From Datnioides undecimradiatus (taxonomy: Eukaryota > Chordata > Actinopteri > Lobotiformes > Datnioididae): 64,000 bases of DNA. Where the stretch lies: contig WARS01000036.1 of the NCBI GenBank assembly GCA_008933995.1, positions 5,122,419 through 5,186,418 of the forward strand, written 5' to 3'. The notes beneath the pieces are model-generated. The model had not been told where the DNA came from. It worked only from the letters and a program-made list of their open reading frames with translations, and searched no databases. Shown in pieces: positions 52,240 to 64,000 of the stretch. The position numbers were made by a program, and so were the translations under genes. Every line of letters begins with the position of its first letter. Position 1 is the first letter of the stretch.

Positions 52240-53100
52240 TGTTAGTGAGTGCTGACTCACCCGATAGTCAGAACACGCACTTTTTTTGCTCTTCCTAAAG
52301 TGAAAGTACTCATATTAACAACATCGCAAATACAATCCCTTCTTCTTATTCTTACATTACATCTTTGTTCCTCTTCTTTTTTTTTTTCCTTCAAGTAAAT
52401 TTGTCCCAGATGCTTGGGAATCATGCAAATGACTAATGAGACATGCATGACAAAAATAAACAAAATAATGAATTAAAATCAAAACAAAACAATTAATACA
52501 AATTTGCAACCAAGTCCAAACTTCCCTAACCGGCATTGTGGACAACCACCTACAAATCCAATAGAGCAGAATTGTTCAGATGCTTTGAGCTGGCAGGAGT
52601 TATTAAAATGCATCACTGTCCTCCACTGCCAATGCAGCCATATATTTTAATGTAAAGCGTGCTCTAGACAGCAACTGCTAATTAATTCTAAATAAATCAC
52701 CAGTGTTTCAATTTAGCTTTCCTCCTCTTCCACCTTCCCCTTCACCCTCTAATTTCCCAGGCTGCCCGCTGCACAGCAGATGTAATATTTGTGTTCTTTA
52801 AGTTTTGTTTTTTTTTTTACAAAACAGTTTGGGTTTTTTTAATAAACACAGTTTCATGGTATAAGTTCTTGCTATAAGAAAATAATCAAAGAAATCAACA
52901 ACAGCGCATCTTGGAACTTCTTCGAGGTTGGATGAAGCCAGGCAGACCATCTTTCTTTGAATAAGCATAAGGGCAGTTACCTTGAATCACAAACTATACA
53001 CACAACACGTTGTGTGTAAATCACACAGATAAAAAGACTGCATGAGTCATATTTAGTGACTATACTGAGATGTCATGGTTTGAATGCAAGTTTTTGTATG
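52240..53100. other. Spacer between fbxl3 promoter and the USP gene
   Basis: AT-rich, with poly-T runs near 52378-52390 and 52807-52818. No coding exon seen. Part may be the USP 3' UTR. Confidence 0.45.
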
Positions 53101-53102
53101 CC

Positions 53103-53108
53103 TTTATT
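53103..53108 (-). other. Candidate polyadenylation signal of the USP gene
   Basis: Plus TTTATT is AATAAA on the gene strand, 40 nt beyond the stop codon at 53148. Confidence 0.5.
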
Positions 53109-53147
53109 TATAGAGCTGCTAAATGCAGCTGATGCTTTTCTGCGCTG

Positions 53148-56100
53148 CTAAGACTTGTTATCCCGTTGTTCATAGAAAAGAAGGTATGCTGTTCGTCTTC
53201 GCTGGTGGCAGACGGATGTGCCCGTTGTCACGCTGACGTCTATGTCGTTGTATGTGAGCCAGCGATCCGTCATGTCACTTAAGGTATTCTGACGGTGAGC
53301 ACCATCACAGATGTAATGGCCTGAAAAGAGTGGACACGTTTGATAATGGTACAACTGACGAGGCGATTCATTGTTAAACCCTGAGACACATTTTGAACAT
53401 GTGCAGCTGCCAAACACAACCCAACACTTACCAGAATGAGCGGTGGAGCCCAAGTGGCTGATAATGCTCACAAGTTTGTAGTGAGTCTAGAAAAGAACAC
53501 ATTCAACAATTGACAGACACATTTCATTTCATTGCAGGTACAGAGGCTGATTCCTATGTCTGGTCAAATCTTTGCTCTGAGATCAGTTTATATTCAGCTG
53601 TTAGACAGTCAAAGTTATCTTTTCTTTACTGCACATCATCTTTACCTGATCAGTGATGCCGGTTTCAGGGGTCACCACAAGCTCCCTGGATAATTCAACA
53701 GGGCAGTCCTCCTTTTCCAGTTTGAAGCATCGTGTGAATCGGAATCTTTGAAGCTGGAGGATCAGCACGCTGTCGACAAAGAGGTGGACGGAAGAGGGTC
53801 AGATCACGAGTTGAGAAAGGAAGGCAGAAAGACAATAAGGGCTGAGCCCGACACCTGACTGCACTGAGGTGATGGATGATATTACTCACTTTGGCCGGCT
53901 TAAGAAAGACCACCGCTGTGTAGACTCCTTAGCACCACACTCGCATCTATATTCCAGCTGCCTCTCCTACAGCGGGGAACACAGGGGACATCAAGGTTTT
54001 ACTTTAAATCCCATCATAGGTGATGACAAAATTACTTTGACAAACACATTCATACAAATTCACAACATTTGGTGGAATGAAATCACACTGAAGCTAAAGA
54101 AAATGAACACTTACTTTCAGATAGCTTTGCAGACACTCGCTCACAGAGCCACCGGGCACCAGGTCCAGGGAAAGGTTTGTGTAATCTTCTTCCCTCAAGG
54201 ATTGCATACCGCATCTGCACAACAAAGAGACAATCCAACTTGCACAACATTTGCAACATGTAGAATCTTTAACACAAGAAGTATAAAGTAGCCTGTAACA
54301 GTGTATTCATACCCATTGCAGGTCCTGGTGCTCAGCATCTTAAGGGCAATGTGGGCATTGACAGGGCAGGTGTACTTAATGCCCATTCTCAGTGCTGCTG
54401 TGCACAGATTGACAGACAGAGACCTCAGATTGTCCAGCACGCAGCTGAGGAACTCATGGGCATCCTGCACAGAAACACACAACAGGAGATTCAGAAGTCT
54501 CACTAAAACTAGTTCATTAAAGATCAGCGTTGTATGATTCCTTGAATAAAAAGTGTACAAACTTTCTGATTGTTGTCCATAAATTCTGAGTTAAACTCTG
54601 CAACAGTCCTTTTAAGAGCAGCCAGGACACTTTTCTTCTCCTCTCTGTTATTGGTGAAGCGGCAGACTTCGACCTCCACAAACCGTCTGGAAAGAGCAAA
54701 AGAGGAAAGAACCACAGACACAAGATAAAGCATACTTTTTGTCTCTCTTGCTTCATGTTGACCTGCAGAGTATGAGTAGAGGTGCATTACCTGATTAGTT
54801 GAGTGTCTGGGTGGGAACTCCACACCCTATGCTGGTTGTGGAACTCCTGAACAAAACTGGTCAGTGTCAGGAGGCCTTGCAGAGTGGAGTTCATATAGCA
54901 GGTCTGCGCCAGGTTGGGAAGTCTTAAACACAGAAAGACAGAGGACCAAACTCAGACTGGAGATTGATTTCTTTTCCATGTGCATGTTTCAGCCAAGACT
55001 AACTCTATCTACGATTAAATATAAAAATATATATAAACTATGAATCTCTTATAAAGTGCTTACCCAAGGCAGACTAGCTCTTCTCTTGAGATTGTTTCTG
55101 GGCCAGGTGTGGCAAACAGTTTGAGCTTGCCAGAATCTTCCAGAGGACTCCCACCCCGACCTGTGGGACTGGGCTGCCTGGGCTCATTTGTAGCAGTGGG
55201 GAGGTTGTCACATGTCACATTTGAGGCTCCCTTGGTGGACTGATCCTCAGGTGAAGGGGTTCTCTTTGAGTCTTCATCCTCCAGAACTGGAGTCACTGAT
55301 GTCTGTTTCTGTTGGGTGTTAGTACAGAAAACATCTAATTAAGGCAAAATAAACTACACACGTGACACTTACATTCATATAAACGTTAAAATCCACATGT
55401 AACAGTTTGGTCAACTGGTGATGCAAGTAGCATTCAGCTCAGTGTGACATACCTTGCAGAGAAACACATTGCACAAAAGAGAAAGGCACCAACACCACCA
55501 GGGTTTCTCCTCCTTTTTGGTTTCAGTCTCAGTTGCATTTGAGGTTGTAGTTTCAGAGTTGGGTGAAGCTTCACTTCCCTCAGACTCTTTGGCGGTCTCA
55601 ACATTGATGGCCACATTTGTATTTTGACAGTGTAGCTCAGTGTTGACAGTCTTGCGGTTGGACCACCTCTGCCACCAGGAAGCTTTCTTTGCTTTGTCCT
55701 TTGGAGCCTCGGATGGAGCTGAGACTGCGATGGCAGAGGTGACCAGAGTGTCGGGGACCACAGGTTCTTGTTTTTGGTCCTCCTTCTCAACATCGACACT
55801 GGTAATAAAGAGAGAATACAGATTGTAACTTACGGTTGCTATCACATTATCTGTGACCACACACCAAAAGAAAGTGTGTGTGTAAATGTAGCAGCATCGA
55901 TCCGTATTACCCGACAAATTAAATAAATAACGTCCAGTATACCATAAGAACACACTGAATAAAATTAAATAATAAGGATAAAATTAAGAAGCATTATCTT
56001 ACCTTTCCTGTGGGTTGGAGCTATGCTCGTCTCCAACTTCCACTTTACTCTGACGCTTTCTCTGTTAAAGATATACAAAAACACACACGATGAAACACGG

Positions 56101-56264
56101 CAGGCACAGAATCAGCTATATCACAGAAAAATGGCAATACAAAATATGGAGATGGTCAGAAATTCAGAGCGAATCCTTTCTCAATGCACAAAGTCGAACT
56201 AACTGCACGGTTATCAGGAATATCAGGTGCATACCTTCCGTCGTCTGCGAGGGCAGCAAAACAT
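53148..56264 (-). CDS. Compact ubiquitin-specific protease, USP37/26/29-like
   Basis: Twelve coding exons in transcript order: 56235-56264, 56003-56061, 55453-55798, 55064-55308, 54791-54922, 54563-54686, 54313-54464, 54115-54214, 53890-53966, 53646-53769, 53432-53486, 53148-53320. They sum to 1617 nt, 538 aa, with every phase consistent. Deubiquitinase: Cys box GLPNLAQTCYMNSTLQG (C235), QKDAHEFLSCVLDNL, a CNGCG plus later CECG pair, YTNLSLDLVPGGS, VLILQLQRFRF (HLKRF variant), and the His box YKLVSIISHLGSTAHSGHYI (H483) with WLTYNDIDVS (N506/D507). All catalytic residues are present, so it looks active. Residues 1-226 are largely disordered: MFCCPRRRRKRKRQ, then acidic/Ser/Thr sequence with ASWWQRW and a hydrophobic WWCWCLSLLCNVFLC. 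No PH or UIM region like human USP37 is seen. The first exon with ATG rests on a good donor and frame fit. I do not know a gene name. Confidence 0.88.
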
Positions 56265-56269
56265 CCTTG

Positions 56270-57690
56270 CAGAGATCAGTTTTTTCGGCTAAATACTTCG
56301 ACAACTTTGTAAATTTTGACAAGCGCTTCTCTATCGGTCTGTGATATTGAAGGTAACTATGCAAATGTTGATATGTGCACCAGTGCAGTGATATAACCTT
56401 TGATGTGGAATGTAGAATGTGGCCCATTATGACACTATGACACAGTGGAATCAAAAAACACAAATGGAACCACAGCAGTCTCATAAATTAGAATCAGTGC
56501 GGTCAGAAAGATTTGACCATATAAGGTTAAAAAAATAGCATAACAGACAAACAAATGATATTTAGGGAAATTACCTTAATTTCAGTGTAAACAATTTTTA
56601 AAGTCAGTTTGGGAGCTTGGCAGCTGATATTCAGTTTAATTTAAGTGTAGAGCAAGAGCCACAGGCAAAGTTAATGGGGGGGTTCAGTTCTGTTCTCCAG
56701 CTTCACAGAGCCGAGCTCACCAGCAAACCGTAGTTAGTACAATGTGTTGACCAACTGTACATAAAGCAGAGGGTTATAGCAGTTGCCCATTTGAAGTGAG
56801 GCAGGCAACATATTTTAAAGAACATACATTTTGTTGACTTACCTACTTGGACATTTCACATCCCATTCCAGCCCAATGAATCCTTTTGCCTTATTGGAAA
56901 CAGCAGGTCTTCTCAACTAGTGACACCTCTCATCTGAAATTGCAGTTTTAACAGTTGTTACCGAGCATGGCACAGATGCTTAGGATTATCCAGGTGGCAT
57001 TTTGACCAAGACACTGATCATAAATACTCACATATGTACATACCTTCATCTTACAGTGCTAGTTGCGCTTGTGCATTACCTGCAAAAGATAGATTTACAC
57101 ATACAAAATTATCCAATATTCATGAATTTACAATAAATACATAAGGAGCTGATATCCAAATAGGCCCACGTGTGGCTCCATTCATTGATACTGACTGCTA
57201 GTCCCTCATGTTTTTATCAGTACTTGTCTTTTTCTTGTTTCTAGAAGGAAATTGGCCTTCCAATGAAAAGAGCGTTTGCTTCATTTAATCAATTATTAGA
57301 AAACATTGCCCCTCTGACTGTTTTCACTACGTAAACCTCATGGACCGCCACCTTCTGCTGTAGATGAACCTCTGCCCTTGAACCCTGACAGAATTCTTTG
57401 AATGTACAATCTTTGGATAATTTAAGAGCCCTTTGGGAACAATACCTGGCGACATGTTGGGGGCAATATTAAATTAAGTGCACAACTAATCACCACGCTG
57501 CAGAGATGGTCACCCATCAAGCCCACCTTTTCAAAAGTAAACTAACAGGAACACATCCTAATGTTGCCCTGATCTGTGAGAGGTTTAGAGTAGCTGTGAC
57601 TCTGTTTCATGTGTTTTTGGGAAGCGGTGTTTCAAATTGTCAGGAGAGTATGTTATGTCACTACCGATGTACAACCCGTTACTGTCCACA
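56270..57690. other. Intergenic, upstream of the USP gene
   Basis: Probably includes the USP promoter at its left end. No coding exon, TATA box or clear repeat was recognised. Confidence 0.4.
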
Positions 57691-57699
57691 CTTCTGGTG

Positions 57700-58118
57700 C
57701 GCGGCCTTATTCTGTTGAATTGGAGAGGGGTGGGCTCTCCATGTCAAGCCTGATGGCTAAAATCTGAACTATTAGACTTATACTGACAACTTGAGGGATA
57801 TAAATGACTGCGGTGACCACCCTTAGAATACAGGTTGCACATCTGGATTAGTACAGTCTTGTTTGTCTGCAATAGAATTATTAATGTAGATGTATTGTAT
57901 TGTTGTGGGTTGGGTTTGGGTCTGTTTTTGTTGTCTATTTGTTATATGTTTATTAATTTTTATATTTTGTGAATTTTTTTTTTCTTCCCATGTGTTTACG
58001 TTGCATGTGCGAGTTTTTTGCTTGAGTATTTTTCTTTCTTTCTTCTGTCCTTGAACTGCTGTAACATGTAAATTTCCCCACTGTGGGACAAATAAAGTGT
58101 TATCTTACCTTATCTGTT
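57700..58118 (+). mobile_element. LINE 3' tail (5'-truncated)
   Basis: The sequence becomes T-rich and ends with GTAAATTTCCCCACTGTGGG ACAAATAAAG, then TGTTATCTTACCTTATCT. A TTCCCC...GTGGGA...AATAAAG close followed by a short TATC-type tail is a familiar 3' end of teleost non-LTR retrotransposons. No reverse-transcriptase frame is left. The 5' boundary is a guess. Confidence 0.55.
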
Positions 58119-58119
58119 A

Positions 58120-58820
58120 AACACCAACGAAAACAATATTTAAAAAACCCCCAAACAATCCTGTAGACGTGTAGATGTCCTGTAGACTGGAAACCCTTAT
58201 TAAATCAATCGTCAGTCCTTATGAAAATAAACCTAAAAAAACAAGTCTACAGAAACAGAGCCTTTCAAACATCAATTTCTCATGTACGCAGAGATCTTTT
58301 TAAAAAACTTTTTAATATAATATTGGATATTTGGAAAAATTACATATATGGTACATTTGATCAACTGTCAACCTTTTTCACGATGAAACAATTCTTAATT
58401 TCCTGACTCTTCACCTGTACTAAGGGATTTATCCTGTTTGATAACGTTCACCTGCAAAACATTTTGAGTTTAATTCCACAAACAAGAGAAACCAGACATT
58501 TTAAACTGCTTTATGTTGACAAGACTGACGCATAATTATCAACATCAACATTAGAGTTAATTTTGCTTCTCAGTGACGCCTGGCTGAATCATTGTGCAGC
58601 TTGGCACCAGGAAATGAATGAGAGTAGTACATCTTGATATTTTCCTCATCTCTGCTGGGACGCACCAGAGTTTCAGCCTTTTTTATTTTGCCATTGAAAG
58701 AAGCGGAACCTGCATGAACCACTTCGGTCTTTACTTACCAACCCGATTTGATCCCAGGTGAACGGTTACTGTATGTACCTGAATGGAAGCGTCACCACTA
58801 GTCCAAAAAACACACACGTG
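58120..58820. other. Intergenic, nothing recognised
   Basis: Short spacer between the LINE tail and the mycbp2 3' UTR. Frames are short and without family signal. Confidence 0.4.
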
Positions 58821-58844
58821 TACTTTGCGAAACAGAGAACCTGG

Positions 58845-60062
58845 TTTATTACCATTCAACTCCATCCACCACAGATATTACAGAGCAGATTCACAAGTAT
58901 TAAGCTTTTTTTTATATAACAGCAGCTGCTTTTTTTCCACACTCTGTTCCCCTGACCCCCAATCCCCCTGCCTCCTACTAGGGAAAAAGCATTACAGGTA
59001 CACAACTTTATTTGGTGTGAAGACTGGCCCCTCAAATCATTCAGCTGTAATCAGTCTCACTGCGAGGTTCTTCGTTTGTTTTTGTATTACTGTAGGATTT
59101 GGTACTTTTTTTTTTTGACAGAGCTGCAAATAGGATTTACATCCACCTTCATTCACTGCAAGCGCCAGGTTCCTCCTTCTCATTTCCAGACAACAGAAGA
59201 GATCTGACATTTAGAAGAGGGGGAATTACGACTGTCTACTGTATAAAAATGTACAGTGGCTTTATTGACATACATTCCATAGGTTAAACAGCTGCAAAAT
59301 AGGAGGCACACCCAGTATTGCACTTCATTAAAAGTTCTGGCTCAAAACATAACCCAGAATATCAAACAAAACTGAAGTGAAGAGTAGCAACTTCGGAATA
59401 CAGCTATTTTGAATAGTATCATTATATACAAGATTAGATAAATCGTACACTATTTTCCTCCCAAACATAATATTCTTAACAGTCTTACCCACCAACTCAT
59501 CTTTTTTTTTTTTTGTCCGTCAACCCATGATGCACTTGACAGTGGAGAATACTGTACAAGATTACGAAAAAAAGTTTACATACAACAATATTTTAAATTT
59601 ATAGTTAGGAAGCTGGAAATACGGCCTGTTCCTTTTTTTTAAATCCACTCTGATCCACAGTTGCCTTTAAGCAAATTTATTTCATATTCAATGTTTAATC
59701 TGTTACACTTCAGTGATCAGGAGGTGTGCAACGTCTATAGAAGCCGAGGGAATACAACGGCCGCATGCAAACACGTCACAAGTTATTTTCTTTTTTTTTC
59801 TTCTTTTTTTAAATTCTATTGTTCTTTTTTTCCCCCCATTCAGGTTGCTCTGAATCCAAAAGGAGCCGCAGCTCGTGTTCGTAGCAGAGCCTGGATACTG
59901 ATGTTGGTACGAGAGCAGACCTGAGGACTCTTGGCTTAGAGCGGAAACCTGGTTCAGCATCCAGGAGACTTGACGATGCAAGAGTCGAGTTTCACGGCTG
60001 GGCTTCAGCAGCAGCCAGAAATCACAGTAGACAAACTGGTTTTCAGTAAAAAGTCTTGTTGT
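58845..60062 (-). other. mycbp2: mycbp2 3' UTR
   Basis: Non-coding sequence after the mycbp2 stop. On the gene strand AATAAA occurs at plus 59261-59266, 59007-59012 and 58845-58850, so alternative ends are possible; the farthest gives about 1.2 kb. Poly-T/poly-A runs (59498-59516, 59788-59812) interrupt it. Confidence 0.5.
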
Positions 60063-63000
60063 TTAGAAGGTGTGGGCATTTCTGCACACCCCACAGCCCA
60101 GGGCGAACTCCTCCCCTGTTGGCGGGTGAACCACATGCAAGGGGCACTCAGTACCCTCCAGCTGTTTGCCTTTGGGCCCTGTGATAGAAAAGACAAAAAC
60201 AACAACTCACTTATTTTTTTTTATTAATCCCATTTCTGCCCAGTGTTTCCTGTCAGTCACATGCTCTCTGAATAATTTAACATTTTCCAGGAGTGTAGTC
60301 AATGGAATCTTTAATCACCTGCAGGACAATGGGGCAGTTCCTCCTTGGGGACACTGGTCATCCTCTGGAAGTCATCATGGCAGGCGTTACAGAAGTGTGT
60401 GGTTCCAAAGCAGAAGAAAACAGCCACTGAGCAGCAGTAACGACATTTATACTCCAGGAAGTCTGTGCCGTGCTTGGAGCACATCTGGTGATAAATAAGA
60501 TAGAACAAGGAGCGGGGTTAGATTGTGGTGTGAAGAATACAGATAAGCGCCATTTTATCAGGATTAGTAAATGCATTTTGGGAAATAAGCTCAATCACTT
60601 TCTTGCTAAAAATAAGAAGTGAAGAATGACGAGAGTCTCCTCTCTGGAGTGCGGGGTCTCTGCTGGTGTTACCCTCACAGTGATGGCTAAAAAAGGACTT
60701 GCAAGTAACTAAAATCACAAACTAAACAAACCAATCTAAATAAACAACAATGTGTTAGATTTTGTTACTTTCAGAACCAGGCTAGCTGCTTCCCTATGTT
60801 TCCACACTTCATGCTAAGCTGATCACCTGCTTATTCTAGCTTCATATTTGGCATAGAGACATGTAACTTTCAGAAGAAAGAGTATAACTACACTTCCCAA
60901 AATGTCAACTCTAAATGCCCATACTAAATCCTGGATCCTTTACCCACCTGAGCTCTGGAGACATCTGAGCATGCTCCACAGATCAGCTCACTGGGGTCGT
61001 AGTCATCTCCCTGTCCTGCCTCCGCATCGCAGCGAGCCTCTCCCCCAAAATATGCCTGGGAATAATACCAACTGTTAATTCTCAACACCTCTAAACAACA
61101 GTTAAATGCAGAATGACCTTGGTATATATGGTACCTTCTTGCACTTGTAGCAGACATAGTATGCGTATCTGTTCATGGCAAAGCCAGCAGGGTCGTTGTG
61201 GAAACGTGCTCCTGGTGTAGTAATTGCCTCACTCTTATGCAGACCCTCATACTCCAGCCTCATCAGAGCCTTTCTCCTCACGTCCTCATAGAGCTCCTTA
61301 ATTGGGTCGAGCAGGTCCTTGATCACAGAGTGATTGATTTTGTTCTGGAGGTAAACAAAGACACAAACTTGAAAGGTTCTGTTGAGTGACTGTGAGTCTC
61401 TGTCTCGCTGCTGGATTAGTCTCTTCAGTCAGAGAGGCTCAGGTAACACTTTACCTTGCATATTGGACACAACATGAACCCAAAAGTGATTCGGGGCCCG
61501 AGCCAGCGATTCTCAAGAACACGACGAGTACACTGAAGGTGGAACACGTGGGTGCAGTCCAGCTGGGAACAGAACAAAGAGTTCAACGTTAAGTGAGAAA
61601 AATCTGAAGAGACACTTGTTACCAGATGGACACACACTCAGATCTAGAGCTACCTGTACTGCAGGGGCAGCAGAGAGGGCCTCTGTGAAGCAGATCATAC
61701 ACATGTCATCTGCATCCTGTTTCAGACAGCCCGTGTTCTTGTCACAGCCGTGCAGACACGGCAGGCAGGTCTCCTCGTTCTTGACTCCTCCACAGGGGTG
61801 TCCACAAGGATGTGTCTTACTGCAGGCTAGTTTAGCGTACTCCTGAGGAGACACCAGGAGACAAACTGGTGAGGCTTAAGAACCACACAGCAAAATCTAA
61901 AGTTTACTGCAATACTGTAGGTGTTTGTTCCAGGTCCCTTTTGATTTTTGATACAATCAAGAACATTTCACAAAGGAGGGGATGCTTCATCTCTATTCTA
62001 ATTTCTCAAGTAGTATAAATATTCTACAGCAATGGTCACTAAACTGACTCAGTTAAATTTTACTATCTCAATTATATTTATAAGTAATTAATAAAATTAC
62101 ATTAGCATATAATTGCATATTACAAGGACCAAATAAAAAAACACTTATTTTCAGAGTGGATGGATAGATGTTGGCTAAAATAACTGCAAAGTAAATTAGG
62201 CTTGAGTTTTGATTTTGTTTGGCTTTTTGTCTTTTAATGCTGCTTTTATCATTTATATGGTCTGACTGTTGCTGTACCTGACAGTCTGGGTCTGAGCACA
62301 CACTGCCCACTGCAGACAGCTCCGTTCCATTCCTCGTACCACAGAACCTGCAGGCATCTGAGCTGCTGGAGGCTGGTTTACCTGCAAAGATAACAGATGT
62401 GTCAGGGCAGAAACAGACGTACAAGAGGAAGCCGTGAAGCCAAATCAGTCCTACTCTGCAAAAAGCATTGTTGCTGCTTTACCTGTGTGCTCTCTGAACT
62501 CCACCATAGCCTTCATAGTCTTGGAGTCTGCCAGAGCCATGAGCCAGAAGAGCTTGGTCCTCCCACATCCTTCATGGAGATCCACTTTTATGGCTTCCTC
62601 TTCCTCTTTAAACACCTGAAAGCAGCCATGAAGAGAAGATTAAGCCCAGCTCATCACGCACCGTATTTTTCTGTTATATTGATTCATGTTACTAAACTAA
62701 TCAGCCAGTGAGCATGACTGATAGAAGCACCATGCTAACAAAAAGGAAGTTGCGTCAGTCAACACTAACCTGTCTCTGGTGAGAGCGCGTGCGTCGGTGC
62801 AGGTGGAGGAAGCGGTCACAGTCGGTGCACAGGTTACCGCACATGTTACACAGGATGATGGCTGCTGTCTCACCATCATCATGGTTGTCACACATGGGCT
62901 GTGGGCAGACGAGGAGGGGTTTGTTCATCTTTTCATTATCTGGCAGCTATTTCCACACAGTGGGGCCCTTTCTATCGTTCTCACCATTTGCTTCTGCTGT

Positions 63001-63951
63001 CCGTCCTTGCCCATCCAGCGACCAGAGGACAGCCTGTCGACATGGTCCTGGTCCAGCACACACAGTGAAGCTAAGGCCAGCCACAGCTGTGAGACAGAAC
63101 AGGATGTAATATATGATTAATTACAACCGAGTATTTGTTGACAGAGATGAATGTTGTACATATGATGGCATTTGTTACATTACCCTTGTGGTGGCGATAC
63201 ATCGCACAGGAGACCGATGCTCCTCCTCCATCTTGGTCAGGGCTATGATGGTCTCAGCTATTGCATTTTTGGTGACTCTGGACCAAGCATCTGAAAGGTG
63301 GCCCTGAAAAACAGCAAATGTCTGTCTTAGAGATACTTTTCCTGGTGCAACAACGCACGAAAACAGGACATTTATAACAAAGCTGGCAAGTGTAGCTTCA
63401 TATCACATTAAAAGTCGGGTTATAAAGCAGGAACTTACTGCCGCCATGTCTTTGACCAGCTTTATGATGATCTCTGCTATCTGAGGAGGAGTGGAGCCTT
63501 TCATCCACCAGTGGCTCTCCCCTCTGCGGATGTAGCTGCGAATGACAGAAAGGGGCATTAAGTATAAAATCTGCTGTTTGCATCTACTGCATCTACTTGT
63601 TGGTTTGATATATAGTGACATGTTTTTGATTTTCCAAATTTCAGAGGACTGGCAGAAACTAACTGACCTGGAGTTGAAGATCATGGGCAGTGTGACAGTG
63701 GTGACGCCTTTGCCCGCAGCCATGCCGGCAGTGCCAGAGATGGTGGTGCCTTTGGCTTTCAGCTGCACAGTGAGGGCTTTAGCGATGCAGCCCAGGAACA
63801 TGTCGAGGATGCAGAGCTTGTTCCAGTCACCCTTCTCTGTGGAGTGGATGATGTCGCTGATGTCTGCTGGTGGCAGGGCCTTCACCCCAATGATGCTGGC
63901 AAGTCGCACTGGCGTAACCTCTGGAAGGACGCGTCTAAGCAGCGATGTGAC
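60063..63951 (-). CDS. mycbp2: mycbp2 (PHR1/highwire), 3' end: RING and tandem-cysteine E3 module
   Basis: Last 13 coding exons visible: 63668-63951, 63439-63535, 63184-63303, 62985-63086, 62770-62898, 62483-62615, 62278-62381, 61654-61842, 61455-61562, 61135-61344, 60948-61055, 60319-60484, 60063-60178; 621 residues, in frame, continuing past the right edge. MYCBP2 is a giant neuronal E3 ligase controlling axon growth, synapses and axon degeneration (DLK, NMNAT2); it uses a RING-Cys-relay and esterifies threonine. Seen: [125 protein letters not shown], the [23 protein letters not shown] ... CTHVFHLQC ... CPICK, then the tandem-cysteine part [20 protein letters not shown] and FCNACHDDF, ending GVCRNAHTF. 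Near-identity to human. A MITE-like repeat sits in the intron at 60574-60904. Confidence 0.97.
60574..60904. mobile_element. MITE-like copy C with terminal inverted repeats, in a mycbp2 intron
   Basis: Starts CATTTTGGGAAATAAGC and ends with the inverse, TACACTTCCCAAAATG, so the termini form inverted repeats of about 12 bp with one mismatch. Inside, TCTTGCT / AGAAGAAAGAG and GGCTAGCTGCTTCCC, CATGCTAAGCTGATC, AGCTTCATATTTGGC match modules of the repeat at 14015 and 23141. No transposase; about 331 bp. A target-site duplication is not clear. Confidence 0.6.
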
Positions 63952-64000
63952 CTGAGAGGAGGTAAGATCAGACAGCAGACAGCATCACAATTTGTCCTGT

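Noticed and set aside
60063..63951. Separate small RING gene at the right end
   Set aside because: The RING and tandem-cysteine exons join in frame with upstream MYCBP2-specific exons, so this is the 3' end of one giant gene.

Overview
The window reads as vertebrate nuclear DNA, most likely from a percomorph-type teleost. Introns are short with GT/AG borders, CA/GT microsatellites are frequent, and several interspersed repeats resemble families I know from teleosts. Gene order follows the human 13q22 block (LMO7 - KCTD12 - ACOD1 - CLN5 - FBXL3 - MYCBP2). Two genes are added that humans do not have there: gatd3, whose human counterpart is on chromosome 21, and a small ubiquitin-specific protease. 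Gene names come from protein similarity recalled from memory; no database search was run.

Layout. 1-3.6 kb (+): the last five coding exons I recognise of lmo7, ending in the LIM domain. 3.6-30.2 kb: about 27 kb with no supportable gene, only repeats, microsatellites and some complex sequence that could be regulatory. 30.86-31.72 kb (-): single-exon kctd12. 33.7-36.9 kb (+): complete five-exon acod1 (itaconate synthesis). 36.9-39.4 kb (-): complete four-exon gatd3, tail to tail with acod1. 40.4-43.4 kb (+): complete four-exon cln5, head to head with gatd3. 44.2-50.8 kb (-): complete four-exon coding region of fbxl3, with a probable 3 kb 3' UTR and a promoter near 52.2 kb. 53.1-56.3 kb (-): complete 12-exon USP gene, 538 aa. 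56.3-58.8 kb: intergenic, with a LINE 3' tail. 58.8-64 kb (-): the 3' end of mycbp2, 13 exons, covering the RING and tandem-cysteine ligase module and the stop codon; the gene runs off the right edge.

Exon borders were set by splice consensus, frame continuity and remembered homologues. Every complete gene gives a coding length divisible by three. The genes do not form one pathway. Two are metabolic (acod1, gatd3), one is lysosomal (cln5), one is a GABA-B receptor auxiliary subunit (kctd12), and three concern ubiquitin: fbxl3 as an SCF substrate receptor, the USP as a deubiquitinase and mycbp2 as a RING E3. That ubiquitin run at the right end may be coincidental.

No prokaryote-type system, CRISPR array, viral gene or confident tRNA/rRNA gene was seen. 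The least ordinary items are the compact USP gene with a polybasic/cysteine N-terminus and a Trp/Cys-rich hydrophobic stretch, the tandem perfect palindromes at 25.4 kb, the CpG-dense island at 15.3-15.7 kb, and the paired GTCATGTGAC sites around cln5 exon 1.
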